The notes under the pieces were generated by a model. That model was not told the DNA's origin. It saw only the letters and a list, made by a program, of their open reading frames with translations, and ran no database searches. Positions 49,795 to 59,228 of a stretch of DNA of 64,000 nt are shown here, one piece after another. The translations under genes and the position numbers were made by a program. The stretch lies in the NCBI RefSeq assembly GCF_008930665.1, contig NZ_PQMG01000001.1:496001-560000 (forward strand). Reading direction: 5' to 3'. Source of the DNA: Corynebacterium sp. 74A (GTDB lineage: Bacteria > Actinomycetota > Actinomycetes > Mycobacteriales > Mycobacteriaceae). Every line of letters starts with the position of its first letter. The stretch's first letter is position 1.

Positions 49795-52700
49795 CTAGAA
49801 GGTGCGGACCAGCTCGGCCAGCTCATCATCGCCGCGATCCCGCAACCGGCGCACGGTTTTCCGGCGAGCACACTCCGCCGGCAACCCCATCGCGAGATTG
49901 AGCGCGGCGATCACCACCTCGGGGCACGCCCAGTCCACCAGCGCACCATCGGCATCGAGGAACTCCTCGTCGAGGCCGATGCGGTTGATGAGCAGCACCA
50001 AGCCCTCGGCGTCCTCGCGCTCGGCGGGGGCGCGGGTGATGTCGAAGCTCTCGCCAAAGCGCAACCACATGCGCTCGCCCTCTTCGAGTCCGAGATCCTG
50101 AATAAAGCGGGAGATCGTGCCCAGCGAGGCAGTGGTTTTACCCCAGGTCAGGCGCTGCTCCCCCAGCCGGCTGGGAATCATTCGCGTCTCACCGAAGGCC
50201 ACATCATAGATGGCGAGCACGCCGAGGCCGATGCCGGTGCCGGAGCCGCGCACGTGATCGTGACTCACGCGCAGCAGGAGATTCCACTCGCCGTCGCGGA
50301 GGTAGAGCCCCTTGGTCTCCTCGGGCAGGACGTGATTGACCAGCGCCTCCTCCTCAGTGCGGTAGCGCACCTGGCCGTGCTCGACCACGAAGTCGCCGGT
50401 GGCGGCAAAAGCCCGCACCGAGTTTTCCGCCACCCCATATCCGGTGGCCTCGGCGATAAGCTCCCGCAGCGGCACCGATGTGCGACGCTCGGGATCGGCC
50501 GCATTCGCCTGCGCCAGCCGCGCCCCGATGAAATCCGAGATCGTGGTCCACTCTTCTTTACCCCACTCGCGCAGCGCCCATGTGCGCGCCCCGCAGCGCT
50601 GCACATGCTCGGCACTGGATAGGCTGCCATCGATAGAGCGGCTACTGCGATCAGACAGCACCGCGTGCAGCTGCTCCGTGCTCATGGGCTCGCCCTCAAT
50701 GCGCAGCACCGCACTGGCCCGAGCGACCACCGATCCGGTGTCGCTGAGCACATGGTCTTTATAGAGCGCATAGGGGGTGTGGGTGTCTATCCACTCCCGC
50801 ATCAAGGCAGTATCCGCACCCACGGCATTCGCGAGTTCTTCTAGTGTGAGCACGCCATAGTTATCGGCAGCGGCGGCAATGGCCTTGTCCACCGCGGCGG
50901 CAAAGCCGGCCCGGACAAGCCAGCGGCCGGTGCCCGCGCCTGCGGACTCGGAGCCGTCAATACACTCCAGCCCCCATGATCCGGGCGCACCCACCATGGG
51001 CAGGATTGTCAATAGGTCCGTCTCCACTCCTGCGGGAACGGAACACAGCGCGGGCAGCAGCCGATAGATCTCCTCTACCGGTCGCGCGATGCCCACGCGC
51101 TCGCGCACGGCGGCTTGTACCAGCTCGCACACCGGCCCGATAGCGCCAAGCCCCGCGCAGAGCATGCTCTCGAGTTGCCGGACTCGCTCACGGCTCACCC
51201 CAAAGCGATCCCCTAAGGTCTGCAGGGACGCCGGTCCGGCTAGGCGTTCATCGAGAATTGGGGCAAAGCGCGCATCAGCGGCCACCACCTCCGCGATCTC
51301 CACGCAGGCAGCCCATGCCACGGTTTCTGTCCGTCTATCCAGGGCGGCCGCCGCGGCTGTGACGCTTTCGGGAATATTCTCCTTTTCTCCCAAGAGGTCC
51401 GCGGCCGTGCCAGTCAACGCCAACCAATCCAGCAGCACGGAGGCATCGCCCTGGGCAGGATCCTCATAAAGCAGCTGCTCCACCGGATGATCAGCGACCG
51501 TGGGAGCCTTATCGTCTTCTGCTTCGTCCTCCGATCCGCCCGTCTCATACTCATCCAGCGCTAGGAGCACCACCTCATTCAGCAACTTCTGCAGGCGCAC
51601 CCGCCCAATCCCGGGCAGATCCGCCAGCTCCTCGACGGTAAGCTCGGTGATACCCACCTCGGACGGAATGCCCAGCCGCCGCCGCACTTTTGTCCACAGC
51701 GCGCTCTCCGGCACCAAACCGGGCCGAAGATAAGGTGAGAGCTGCCCCAAGGCGGTGGTGCTCCCCCGCCCCAGCCAGGCCTCCACCACAGCCATCGTGT
51801 CTGGCGCATCGGCGGCATTCGCCGTATCCAGCCAGGGAAACACTGCCGCTACAAGCTCCGCGTGGCCGTGGGCCTCGGTGTCCTTTTCTGTGGCGTTGAT
51901 CGACGCCGTCATAGCCGCCAACGACCGCGCGAAGCTTACCTCATCAATGATCTCCACGCCGAGGGCACGCGCTTTCTTCGCCTTGCCGGACATGGTGTGC
52001 ACATCGGCGGCCACCACGAGCCGCGAGGATGTGATCACCCCGCCCACACTCAATCCAGCCTCGCGGGCCCGCGCCTCCCAAGTTTCGCGCGGCAGGGCCA
52101 TGGCCCCGGTGAAGGTGACACGATCTCCCGGCGCGAGCGCGCACACTTCCGCCGCCACCGGGGCCTGCCCGTCCTGGCCCTCCTGCTCATCTGGCTGGGC
52201 GAGCAGCTGCCGAAAGCGCGCGTGCTCAATGCTCAGCTGTTCGGCGATACGGCCAAGCCAGAGGCGCTCGCGCTCGGTGACCACCCCATCGGCCCAGGCC
52301 TCAATCACCAGCTGCTTCAGATAGTGCTCATGCAGTTCGCTGATGTCCTCGGCCTCGAGCCCATAGCTCTGCGCCACCCGACCCAGCTGCTCGAGCTCTT
52401 CCCTAGTGAGCCGCCCGTCCACCATCGCCTGTGCCAGCGCCGCGCAGTAGCGATCGGATTGCGCATCGCCAGTGGAGGGCATGGCGGTGGTCAGCCGCCG
52501 CAGCCACGCGGACTCCGCAGCAAAGGCGGCGTCTGCACTCACCGCAGCCCACTCGCTGATCGGGCCGGAGGGTGCGCTGCCGAAGAGCCCGTCCACCCGA
52601 GCGATGCACGGAGCAGGCGACTCCGGCAGGGCGTCCAGCTGCGCAGCAGTGAATACCAGCGGTGCGGCATCAGCACCCAGCTCGGGGTGCCGGCGCAGCA

Positions 52701-53220
52701 GCTCAATAAAGAGCTCGGTGGTGGCGGCGGCATCGGCGAGCGCGGTGTGGGCGGCGAGGTTATTCACACCAATCACCTCAAGACAGGCAGATAACTTGCC
52801 CGGCGCCCCAGGCAGCAGCCGGCGCGAGAGGACGCAGGTATCGAGTGTCCACGCAGTGCCCGGCAGCTGCACCCCTACTCGTGCGAATTCATCGCTGAGA
52901 AAGCGGCGTTCAAAGGAGGCGTTATGGGCCACCACAATGCGCCCCTGCAGCACCTCGGCGAGGCGGCCGGCCAGCTGCTCGAAGCTAGGGGCATTCAGGA
53001 GATCCCTAGGCTCAATGTGGTGAATATGGGAGTTGTCGAAACCACGATTCGGCTGCACCAGGCTACGCCAATAGCGTTCGGGCTGCGCCTGGGTATCGAG
53101 CACAACGATGCCGATCTCGAGGATCCTGTCGCTGCTGCGCACCCCCGTGGTCTCAAGGTCGAGGACGGCGAAGCCGCGGAATGCCTGATCGGTCTCTGTG
53201 TTCCTGCTCGGTGTGCTCAT
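49795..53220 (-). CDS. DEDDh exonuclease / BRCT / HhH / HTH mosaic protein
   Basis: 1141 residues from the ATG at 53220 (GGGAG six bases upstream). N-terminus: DnaQ-like exonuclease with D21 and E23 (VLDLETTG), HNASFERRFL (an E where Asp is usual) and HTALADAAATTELF. Then a helical region with VTERERLWLGRIAEQL (TerB-like appearance), a BRCT domain about residues 380-450 (PGDRVTFTGAMALPRETWEARAREAGLSVGG), a helix-hairpin-helix-like ELADLPGIGRVRLQKLL, a sigma-70 region-4-like LGDRFGVSRERVRQLE, and a C-terminal part with two or three further winged-helix-like segments. Probably a DNA repair or DNA-end processing factor. The full architecture is not one I can name. Confidence 0.83.
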   Translation of the reverse strand: MSTPSRNTETDQAFRGFAVLDLETTGVRSSDRILEIGIVVLDTQAQPERYWRSLVQPNRGFDNSHIHHIEPRDLLNAPSFEQLAGRLAEVLQGRIVVAHNASFERRFLSDEFARVGVQLPGTAWTLDTCVLSRRLLPGAPGKLSACLEVIGVNNLAAHTALADAAATTELFIELLRRHPELGADAAPLVFTAAQLDALPESPAPCIARVDGLFGSAPSGPISEWAAVSADAAFAAESAWLRRLTTAMPSTGDAQSDRYCAALAQAMVDGRLTREELEQLGRVAQSYGLEAEDISELHEHYLKQLVIEAWADGVVTERERLWLGRIAEQLSIEHARFRQLLAQPDEQEGQDGQAPVAAEVCALAPGDRVTFTGAMALPRETWEARAREAGLSVGGVITSSRLVVAADVHTMSGKAKKARALGVEIIDEVSFARSLAAMTASINATEKDTEAHGHAELVAAVFPWLDTANAADAPDTMAVVEAWLGRGSTTALGQLSPYLRPGLVPESALWTKVRRRLGIPSEVGITELTVEELADLPGIGRVRLQKLLNEVVLLALDEYETGGSEDEAEDDKAPTVADHPVEQLLYEDPAQGDASVLLDWLALTGTAADLLGEKENIPESVTAAAAALDRRTETVAWAACVEIAEVVAADARFAPILDERLAGPASLQTLGDRFGVSRERVRQLESMLCAGLGAIGPVCELVQAAVRERVGIARPVEEIYRLLPALCSVPAGVETDLLTILPMVGAPGSWGLECIDGSESAGAGTGRWLVRAGFAAAVDKAIAAAADNYGVLTLEELANAVGADTALMREWIDTHTPYALYKDHVLSDTGSVVARASAVLRIEGEPMSTEQLHAVLSDRSSRSIDGSLSSAEHVQRCGARTWALREWGKEEWTTISDFIGARLAQANAADPERRTSVPLRELIAEATGYGVAENSVRAFAATGDFVVEHGQVRYRTEEEALVNHVLPEETKGLYLRDGEWNLLLRVSHDHVRGSGTGIGLGVLAIYDVAFGETRMIPSRLGEQRLTWGKTTASLGTISRFIQDLGLEEGERMWLRFGESFDITRAPAEREDAEGLVLLINRIGLDEEFLDADGALVDWACPEVVIAALNLAMGLPAECARRKTVRRLRDRGDDELAELVRTF

Positions 53221-53531
53221 ACATGTCTCCCTGCGCGCTGCTGCGATACGTCTGTAGTACGTCACTTAGTCTAACGACGCCACGGACACCTCCACTGCAC
53301 TTTTCGCACACTCTTTCCCCGCTTTCCCAGCGTCGACAATTCCCCTCTGAGCTGCATAAAAAGCACGTACCACTTAGTACAGCCGCATTTTTGACAGTGC
53401 GGCCTTAGCGCTGCGGCGCTATAGCCCAGGGCTTAGCATCACATGAACTACTACCTCGCAGCGCGTGGATGTATCCCGCGCTCGCAGCCCGCACGGCTAC
53501 CCCGCCCCGACGCACCACAGGGAGAACCACG
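53221..53531. other. Intergenic region between the exonuclease mosaic and an MFS gene
   Basis: 311 bases between divergent genes, carrying promoters for both by position. I see AT-rich patches (TAGTACGTCACTTAGTCTAAC; TTTTTGACAG) but no clear operator. GGGAG seven bases before the ATG at 53532 sets the MFS start. Confidence 0.45.
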
Positions 53532-54794
53532 ATGTCCACGCAGCGGACTGAGGACGCCACAGCAGCGTCCGCGCAGGAAAAGGCCAATGGTCGCCGCCTC
53601 ATTGCCGCCAACAGCCTGCAGAATGTGGGCGATCAATTCGTGGCGGCTAAGACCGTGCTGCCGTGGCTACTCGCCGCCGCCGGCACTCCCGCGTTCTTTA
53701 TCGCGTTGCTGGTACCCATCCGCGAGTCGGGGCCGATGCTGCCGCAGGCGCCGCTGACCCCGTGGGTGATGCGGCACGAGCAGCGCGCCGGTATCTGGGT
53801 GGCGGGCGCACTTGGCCAAGCGGTGAGCTCCGCCATCATCGGCCTAGGCGCCCTGCTGCTCGATGGCTGGGGGCTGGGGTTGTGCGTGATCCTCGCGCTC
53901 ATCGCCTTTGCGCTCTCCCGCTCTCTGTGCTCGATCGCCTCCAAGGATGTGCAGGGGCGCACCATCCCCAAGGGCCGCCGTGGCCGCATCAACGGCACCT
54001 CCACGATGATCGGCGGCATGGTGGCCATCGCCGTCGGTGGCGAGGTGCGGCTCATGCGCGATCGCGCCCCCGACTGGATATTGGCGGCACTTATCCTCCT
54101 CGCCGCCGGGCTATGGCTGATCAGCGCGCTGGTATTCCACCGCATCCAAGAGCCTGCGGTTGCCGCCGATCAATCCCAGCGCCCCACCGCCGGCTGGTTC
54201 AGCGATGTGCGCACCCTCCTCAGTGGGGACCGGGACTTCCGTAACTTTGTGATTCTGCGCTCATTGCTCTTGGTCTCCGCGCTATCGCCGGCGTTCATTG
54301 TGGCGCTCTCCGAGGAAAGCACCGATCTGCTTGCCGGTCTCGGATCCTTCCTCGTGGCCTCCGGGCTGGCCGCGGTACTCGGTGGCCGGATCTCGGGGGT
54401 CTGGTCGGATCGTTCCTCCAAAAGGGTGATGACGCTCGGCGCCGCCGTCTCCTCGCTGGCCTTGGTGGCTGTGGTCTCCTGCTATTGGTGGGCGCCCACC
54501 AGCTGGCACCCCTGGCTATTTCCCGCACTGTTTTTCGTGGTCACCCTCGCCCACACCGCGATCCGCGTCGCCCGCAAAACCTACATCGTGGACATGGCCG
54601 AGGGCGATGTGCGCACCCGCTATGTGGCCGTGGCCAACACCACCATGGGCATCATCTTGCTGTTCACCGGCGTGATCTCCGGGCTATTCGCCTACTTCGG
54701 TGAGGAGTGGGCGCTGGTGTTCCTCGCGGGCTTGGGCGCGCTGGGAGTGCTCTTTTCCCGCAGGATCGCCGATGTCTCCAGCCCATCCTCCTAG
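53532..54794 (+). CDS. MFS transporter of unknown substrate
   Basis: 420 residues from the ATG at 53532. Ten to twelve hydrophobic helices. It lacks the classical sugar or drug signatures; recognisable MFS pieces are GRISGVWSDRSSKRVMTLG in the central loop and FVVTLAHTAIRVARKTYIVDMAEGDVRTRYVAVANT near the C-terminal half. No neighbouring enzyme points to a substrate. Ends 145 bases before glmU, with a CTTGTCGACG word just after the stop. Confidence 0.82.
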   Translation: MSTQRTEDATAASAQEKANGRRLIAANSLQNVGDQFVAAKTVLPWLLAAAGTPAFFIALLVPIRESGPMLPQAPLTPWVMRHEQRAGIWVAGALGQAVSSAIIGLGALLLDGWGLGLCVILALIAFALSRSLCSIASKDVQGRTIPKGRRGRINGTSTMIGGMVAIAVGGEVRLMRDRAPDWILAALILLAAGLWLISALVFHRIQEPAVAADQSQRPTAGWFSDVRTLLSGDRDFRNFVILRSLLLVSALSPAFIVALSEESTDLLAGLGSFLVASGLAAVLGGRISGVWSDRSSKRVMTLGAAVSSLALVAVVSCYWWAPTSWHPWLFPALFFVVTLAHTAIRVARKTYIVDMAEGDVRTRYVAVANTTMGIILLFTGVISGLFAYFGEEWALVFLAGLGALGVLFSRRIADVSSPSS

Positions 54795-54938
54795 CCCCGG
54801 CAGTCTCCTCTCGCTTGTCGACGCCGCCACGCCGACACCACACCCCAGTGCCTCGAAGTCACCCGTTTCTGGGCTCAGCTAATGGTACTTTTAGAGCCGT
54901 ACACGAAACGCTATCGAGACAAAGTTGCCTAATCTTTT

Positions 54939-56411
54939 ATGTCAGATACTTCCCATACTTCCGCCGCCACCGCAGTGATCATGCTCGCTGCGGGCGCTGG
55001 CACCCGCATGAAGTCCGCCACTCCGAAAATGCTGCACCATGTTGCCGGCCGTTCCATGCTGGCGCATGGCCTGCACGCCGCGGCGGGCATCAACCCCGCC
55101 CATCTCATTGCTGTTGTCGGCCACGGCCGCGAACAGGTGGTCCCCGCCATTGAGGCCGAGACCCCGGCCCTGCCGCACTCCCCGACCGTGCACACCGCGG
55201 TGCAGGAGGAGCAAAACGGCACCGGCCATGCTGTCGGCGTCGGCCTAGAGGCCCTGCCGGCAGACTTCGCCGGCACCGTGGTTGTCACCACCTCCGATAT
55301 CCCAGCGCTTAATGCTGAGACCCTGCAGCAGCTCGTGCGCACGCACACCAGCGCCCCGCAGGCTGCGGTCACCGTGCTGACCACCGCGGTGGATAATCCC
55401 CACGGCTATGGCCGCATCATCCGCGATGAGGATGGGCGCGTCACCGAGATCGTGGAGGAAAAGGACGCCACCGACTCCCAGCGTGCCGTCACCGAGATCA
55501 ACTCGGCCGTCTACGCCTTCGATGCCGCGCTGCTCCGCCAGGCGCTCACCCAGCTGGACACCAACAATGCCCAAGGCGAGCTGTATCTCACCGACGTGAT
55601 CAAGATTGCCCGCACCTCCGGCAAGCTGGTGCGCGCCCACAAGCTCGCCGACCCCTACTACGTGTCGGGAGTCAATGATCGGGTGCAGCTGGCTGCGATG
55701 AGCAAAGAATTCAACCGTCGCCTCTGCGAGGCCGCCATGCGCGGCGGCGCCACCATCGACGATCCCGCCACCACCTTCATCGACTGCACCGTGCAGATCG
55801 GCCAAGATGTGACCATTCACCCCGGCACCCAGCTCAAGGGCAGCACCACCATCGCTGATGGCGCCGAGATCGGCCCCGACACCACGCTGAGCAACGTGGA
55901 GGTGGGCGAAGGCGCCCAGGTGGTGCGCACCCACGGCTTCGACTCCCGCATCGGCGCCGGCGCCTCCGTAGGCCCGTTCACCTATCTGCGCCCAGGCACC
56001 GATCTCGGCGAGAACGGCAAGCTCGGCGGCTTCGTCGAGTCTAAAAACGCCCAGATTGGCCGCGGTTCCAAGGTTCCGCACCTCACCTACATCGGCGATG
56101 CCGAGGTGGGCGAGGACTCCAACATCGGCTGCTCCTCGGTGTTCGTCAACTACGACGGCGTGGACAAGCACCGCTCCGTCGTTGGCAGCCATGTGCGCCT
56201 CGGCTCCGACACCATGATCGTCGCTCCGGTGACCATTGGTGACGGCGTGTACTCCGGGGCAGGTACAGTAATTAAAGATGATGTACCTGCAGGTTCGCTC
56301 GTAGTCTCGGGCGGCAAACAGCGCAACATCGAAGGGTGGGTAGAGCGCAAGCGACCAAACACCCCAGCTGCCGACGCCGCAGCTGCCGCCCGCAAACCCA
56401 AGCAAGCATAA
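54939..56411 (+). CDS. glmU: Bifunctional GlcNAc-1-P uridyltransferase / glucosamine-1-P acetyltransferase
   Basis: 490 residues. Makes UDP-GlcNAc for peptidoglycan. The N-terminal uridyltransferase has [25 protein letters not shown] (nucleotide loop), [11 protein letters not shown] and TSDIPAL. The C-terminal left-handed beta helix has repeated hexapeptides from about residue 265 and [53 protein letters not shown], with the acetyltransferase active-site His and Asn. Immediately upstream of prs, the usual actinobacterial pair (Rv1018c-Rv1017c). Confidence 0.97.
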   Translation: MSDTSHTSAATAVIMLAAGAGTRMKSATPKMLHHVAGRSMLAHGLHAAAGINPAHLIAVVGHGREQVVPAIEAETPALPHSPTVHTAVQEEQNGTGHAVGVGLEALPADFAGTVVVTTSDIPALNAETLQQLVRTHTSAPQAAVTVLTTAVDNPHGYGRIIRDEDGRVTEIVEEKDATDSQRAVTEINSAVYAFDAALLRQALTQLDTNNAQGELYLTDVIKIARTSGKLVRAHKLADPYYVSGVNDRVQLAAMSKEFNRRLCEAAMRGGATIDDPATTFIDCTVQIGQDVTIHPGTQLKGSTTIADGAEIGPDTTLSNVEVGEGAQVVRTHGFDSRIGAGASVGPFTYLRPGTDLGENGKLGGFVESKNAQIGRGSKVPHLTYIGDAEVGEDSNIGCSSVFVNYDGVDKHRSVVGSHVRLGSDTMIVAPVTIGDGVYSGAGTVIKDDVPAGSLVVSGGKQRNIEGWVERKRPNTPAADAAAAARKPKQA

Positions 56412-56435
56412 GGAAAGGTAAGGCATCGAATAACG

Positions 56436-57413
56436 ATGACTGGCCAGTGGACAGATAACCAAAAGAACCTCATGGTGTTTTCCGGCCGGGGCAACCCGGC
56501 CCTCGGTGAGGAAGTGGCACGTGAGCTGGGTACCGAATTGACCCCCACCACCGCCCGCGACTTCGCCAATGGCGAGATCTTTGTGCGGTTCGAGGAATCC
56601 GTACGCGGCTGTGACGCCTTCGTGATCCAGTCCCACACGCAGCCGCTGAACAAGCTGCTGATGGAGCAACTGATCATGATCGATGCGCTCAAACGCGGCT
56701 CCGCCAAGCGCATCACCGCGATCCTGCCCTTCTACCCCTATGCCCGCCAGGACAAGAAGCACCGCGGCCGCGAGCCCATCTCCGCTCGTCTGGTGGCTGA
56801 TCTGCTCAAGACCGCCGGCGCGGACCGCATCGTGTCCGTGGACCTGCACACCGACCAGATCCAGGGCTTCTTCGACGGCCCCGTCGATCACATGCACGCC
56901 ATGCCGATCCTCACCGACTACATCAAGAGCAACTACGAGCTCAACAACATCTGCGTGGTTTCTCCCGACGCTGGCCGCGTGAAGATGGCCGAAAAGTGGG
57001 CCAATATCCTCGGCGACTCCCCCATGGCCTTCGTGCACAAGACCCGCTCCGTGGACGAAGCCAATAAGGTCACCGCGAATCGCGTGGTCGGCGACGTCGA
57101 AGGCCGCACCTGCGTGCTGCTCGACGACATGATCGACACCGGCGGCACGATCTCCGGTGCCGTGAACGTGCTCAAGGAAGCCGGCGCCGGTGATGTCATC
57201 ATCGGCTGCACCCACGGCGTGTTCTCTGACCCCGCCCGCGAGCGCCTCTCCAAGTGCGGTGCCAAGGAAGTCATCACCACCGACACCCTGCCGCAGAACC
57301 CCGAGGGCTGGGACAACCTCACCGTGTTGCCCATCGCCCCGCTGCTGGCCAAGACGATCCACGAGATCTTCGAAAACGGCTCGGTGACCACCCTCTTCGA
57401 GGGCGAGGCCTAA
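56436..57413 (+). CDS. prs: Ribose-phosphate pyrophosphokinase
   Basis: 325 residues. Synthesises PRPP from ribose-5-P and ATP for nucleotides, His and Trp. Motifs: FSGRGNPALGEEVARELGTEL at the start, YPYARQDKKHRGREPISARL (flexible catalytic loop), DLHTDQIQGFFDGPVDH (metal His/Asp), and the PRPP-binding VLLDDMIDTGGTIS. 24 bases after glmU and probably cotranscribed. In related genomes rplY and pth usually follow; here the next gene is the end of an opposite-strand aromatic operon. Confidence 0.97.
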   Translation: MTGQWTDNQKNLMVFSGRGNPALGEEVARELGTELTPTTARDFANGEIFVRFEESVRGCDAFVIQSHTQPLNKLLMEQLIMIDALKRGSAKRITAILPFYPYARQDKKHRGREPISARLVADLLKTAGADRIVSVDLHTDQIQGFFDGPVDHMHAMPILTDYIKSNYELNNICVVSPDAGRVKMAEKWANILGDSPMAFVHKTRSVDEANKVTANRVVGDVEGRTCVLLDDMIDTGGTISGAVNVLKEAGAGDVIIGCTHGVFSDPARERLSKCGAKEVITTDTLPQNPEGWDNLTVLPIAPLLAKTIHEIFENGSVTTLFEGEA

Positions 57414-57434
57414 ACCCGCTCCGGCGTCTAGGAC

Positions 57435-57464
57435 GGCCGTCTCCTCACTTTCGAGGCGACGGCC
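57435..57464. terminator. Hairpin between prs and the aromatic operon
   Basis: GGCCGTC-T-CCTC pairs with GAGG-C-GACGGCC (11 pairs, one mismatch) with a six-base loop. Located between convergent stops at 57413 and 57561. T-content downstream is weak. A CTTATCGACG word follows at 57474-57483. Confidence 0.6.
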
Positions 57465-57560
57465 GCTTCTGCGCTTATCGACGCCGTCTGCTGCTGGTCC
57501 AGACACAACAACTCGCCCCGCGCCGAAGCGCGGAGCGAGAAGTGAGAAGGGCGATCCGTC

Positions 57561-58415
57561 CTAGAGACGTTCAGCGAGCCACTGCTTAATTACTCGGTTG
57601 AACTCATCAGCACGTTCCACCTGCGACCAGTGACCACACTGGGAGAAGATATGCACATCTGCATGTGGCACAACATTCAGCAGGTCCCAGGTGCGCGACA
57701 CGGGAATCACCTTGTCCTGGGTGCCGTGGATCAGCAACACCGGAATGTCCAGTTCAGCGAGTTTGTCGAAATCTAGCGGCAACTCATTACGGTCACGATC
57801 ACGGGCAGCAACAACCTCCTTGAGACGGTCGCTGGCTGTGTCATTGAGTGCGGAGTTGTAGCGCAGTTCCACAAGTTCCTCGGTGATCAGGCTCTTATCC
57901 ACCACGAACAGTTCGAGGGTGTCACGGATGCCTTCCCGGGTCAGGGTGGGGTTCGAATGCCCCTTGAGTGCACCGGTGAGCTTGGCTCCCCCGGTACCCA
58001 TGGAGATGATTCCAGCGAGGCGCTCCGGATGATCGATAGCGAATTGGAAGGCGAGCCAGCCGCCCAAGGAGTTACCCACAATCCAAGTCTTTTCAATGCC
58101 CAGTGCATCGAGAACGCGGATCGCATGCTCTACCCATTGACGAATGCCATACTCGGTGCCCTCTGCCACCACGGTTTGGCCATAGCCAATCGAGTCGATC
58201 GCGATGCAGCGGCCAAACTCGGCGATCTGAGGGAGGTTAAGCCACCAGTTCGCGGCGGCGGTAACCCCGGTTCCGGAGCCATGCAGGAAGAGGATCGGGG
58301 TGCCCTCACCAAGCTCGTGGTAGTGGGTGATCTCACCTGGTGCGGTCTCAAGCCACTTATCTTCCAGACCGAAGAAGGGATCTGTCTTAAAATCAGGGAT
58401 CTGTGTCTCAGTCAT
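57561..58415 (-). CDS. Alpha/beta hydrolase, meta-cleavage product hydrolase type (MhpC/BphD/TodF-like)
   Basis: 284 residues from the ATG at 58415; an ATG at 58439 is possible, and neither has an ideal ribosome binding site. Catalytic Ser in GNSLGG (nucleophile elbow near residue 110), Asp in HGTQDKVIP, His in CGHWSQVERADEF. Substrate-side features ELGEGTPILFLHGSGTG and WWLNLPQIAEF resemble hydrolases that cleave the C-C bond of ring-fission products (2-hydroxy-6-oxo-dienoates). It is the last gene of the leftward aromatic operon. The extradiol dioxygenase that would make its substrate is not in the window. Confidence 0.85.
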   Translation of the reverse strand: MTETQIPDFKTDPFFGLEDKWLETAPGEITHYHELGEGTPILFLHGSGTGVTAAANWWLNLPQIAEFGRCIAIDSIGYGQTVVAEGTEYGIRQWVEHAIRVLDALGIEKTWIVGNSLGGWLAFQFAIDHPERLAGIISMGTGGAKLTGALKGHSNPTLTREGIRDTLELFVVDKSLITEELVELRYNSALNDTASDRLKEVVAARDRDRNELPLDFDKLAELDIPVLLIHGTQDKVIPVSRTWDLLNVVPHADVHIFSQCGHWSQVERADEFNRVIKQWLAERL

Positions 58416-58491
58416 AGCGGTTACTGTATCCTTCATCACATTCTTTAGGTGGGTGTATGTTCCGCTGAGCGGGACAATCCGGTGTGGAGGA

Positions 58492-58908
58492 TTAGTCCCG
58501 CGGCCGCGGCACCGAGTAGGTGGTCAGGAACTTTCCGAGCAGAGTGCCATCCGCACTGGAATGAACCTCGGTATCGGTGACGATGATCGTCTTCCCGGCG
58601 CGGACGATCCGTGCGGTGGCAATCGCATCGCCCTTCCTGGTGTTCGCCACGACGTTCACCGTCGATGACACTGCAAGAGGGAACACGCCTTCCGCCACGT
58701 TGTGCATCGCCAACCATGTGGCGGTGATATCCGCGAGGCCAAAGAGCGCGGGAGCGGCGAACATTCCGGCCGGCTGCGAGACTTCCTTAGTCAAGGGCAT
58801 CCCCACCTTGACGCACTCAGCCGAGCCTTCTATCGGATAGAGCCCGAGGGTGATGGCGATGTCATCCACACGGGAGTAAAAGTCGTTCCACTTTTCTTCA
58901 AATGTCAT
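58492..58908 (-). CDS. PaaI-like hotdog thioesterase
   Basis: 138 residues. Hotdog fold of the PaaI group: MPLTKEVSQPAGMFAAPALFGLADITATWLA (central helix with the catalytic acidic residue), AVSSTVNVVANTRKGDAIATARIVRAGKTIIVTDTEVH. Expected to hydrolyse aryl- or acyl-CoA, possibly to recycle CoA from dead-end products of the ligase encoded two genes upstream. Its ATG overlaps the previous TGA (ATGA), showing coupling. Substrate not known. Confidence 0.8.
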   Translation of the reverse strand: MTFEEKWNDFYSRVDDIAITLGLYPIEGSAECVKVGMPLTKEVSQPAGMFAAPALFGLADITATWLAMHNVAEGVFPLAVSSTVNVVANTRKGDAIATARIVRAGKTIIVTDTEVHSSADGTLLGKFLTTYSVPRPRD

Positions 58909-59228
58909 GTCAGCTCCAATGAGTCAATATCTGTAGCTTGCTGCTTCACCCGGTCGGGTTCGGCGACCATGAGATTCAGCTCCTCGCCGTCACGAGTCTC
59001 GACATCCACGACGAAATGCATCCCCGCCGCTTCGCATGCTCTCACCCCATCGAGATCGTCGATAGCCACTCCCACAATCACGCGGCGGCAGCGGGGATTA
59101 GCTCGAAAGGCTTCCGCAATGCCTGCCCGCATACGTTCCGTGGTGCCCAGCGACATCTCGACATCGTCCGCGCCATAGGGATACGTGTGCTTCAAAGACG
59201 AGCGAACAATGGGCGTGATCTTAAGCAT
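58905..59228 (-). CDS. Short GNAT-like protein (C-terminal half only)
   Basis: 107 residues from the ATG at 59228 (GAGAGG six bases upstream); the start lies inside the ligase gene end. RRVIVGVAIDDLDGVRACEAAGMHFVVDVETRDGEELNLMVAEP resembles the last third of GNAT acetyltransferases, with the EAAG-F/Y-hydrophobic strand, but the acetyl-CoA-binding loop and the first half of the fold are absent. It overlaps the genes on both sides, so it is translated as part of the operon and is unlikely to be a random leftover. It may be a shortened acyl-CoA-binding accessory protein; function unknown. Confidence 0.6.
   Translation of the reverse strand: MLKITPIVRSSLKHTYPYGADDVEMSLGTTERMRAGIAEAFRANPRCRRVIVGVAIDDLDGVRACEAAGMHFVVDVETRDGEELNLMVAEPDRVKQQATDIDSLELT

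Noticed and set aside
55245..57506. A 753-codon open frame antisense to glmU and prs
   Set aside because: It mirrors two confidently identified genes, begins without a ribosome binding site and has no recognisable domain; long antisense frames are expected from GC-rich codon bias.
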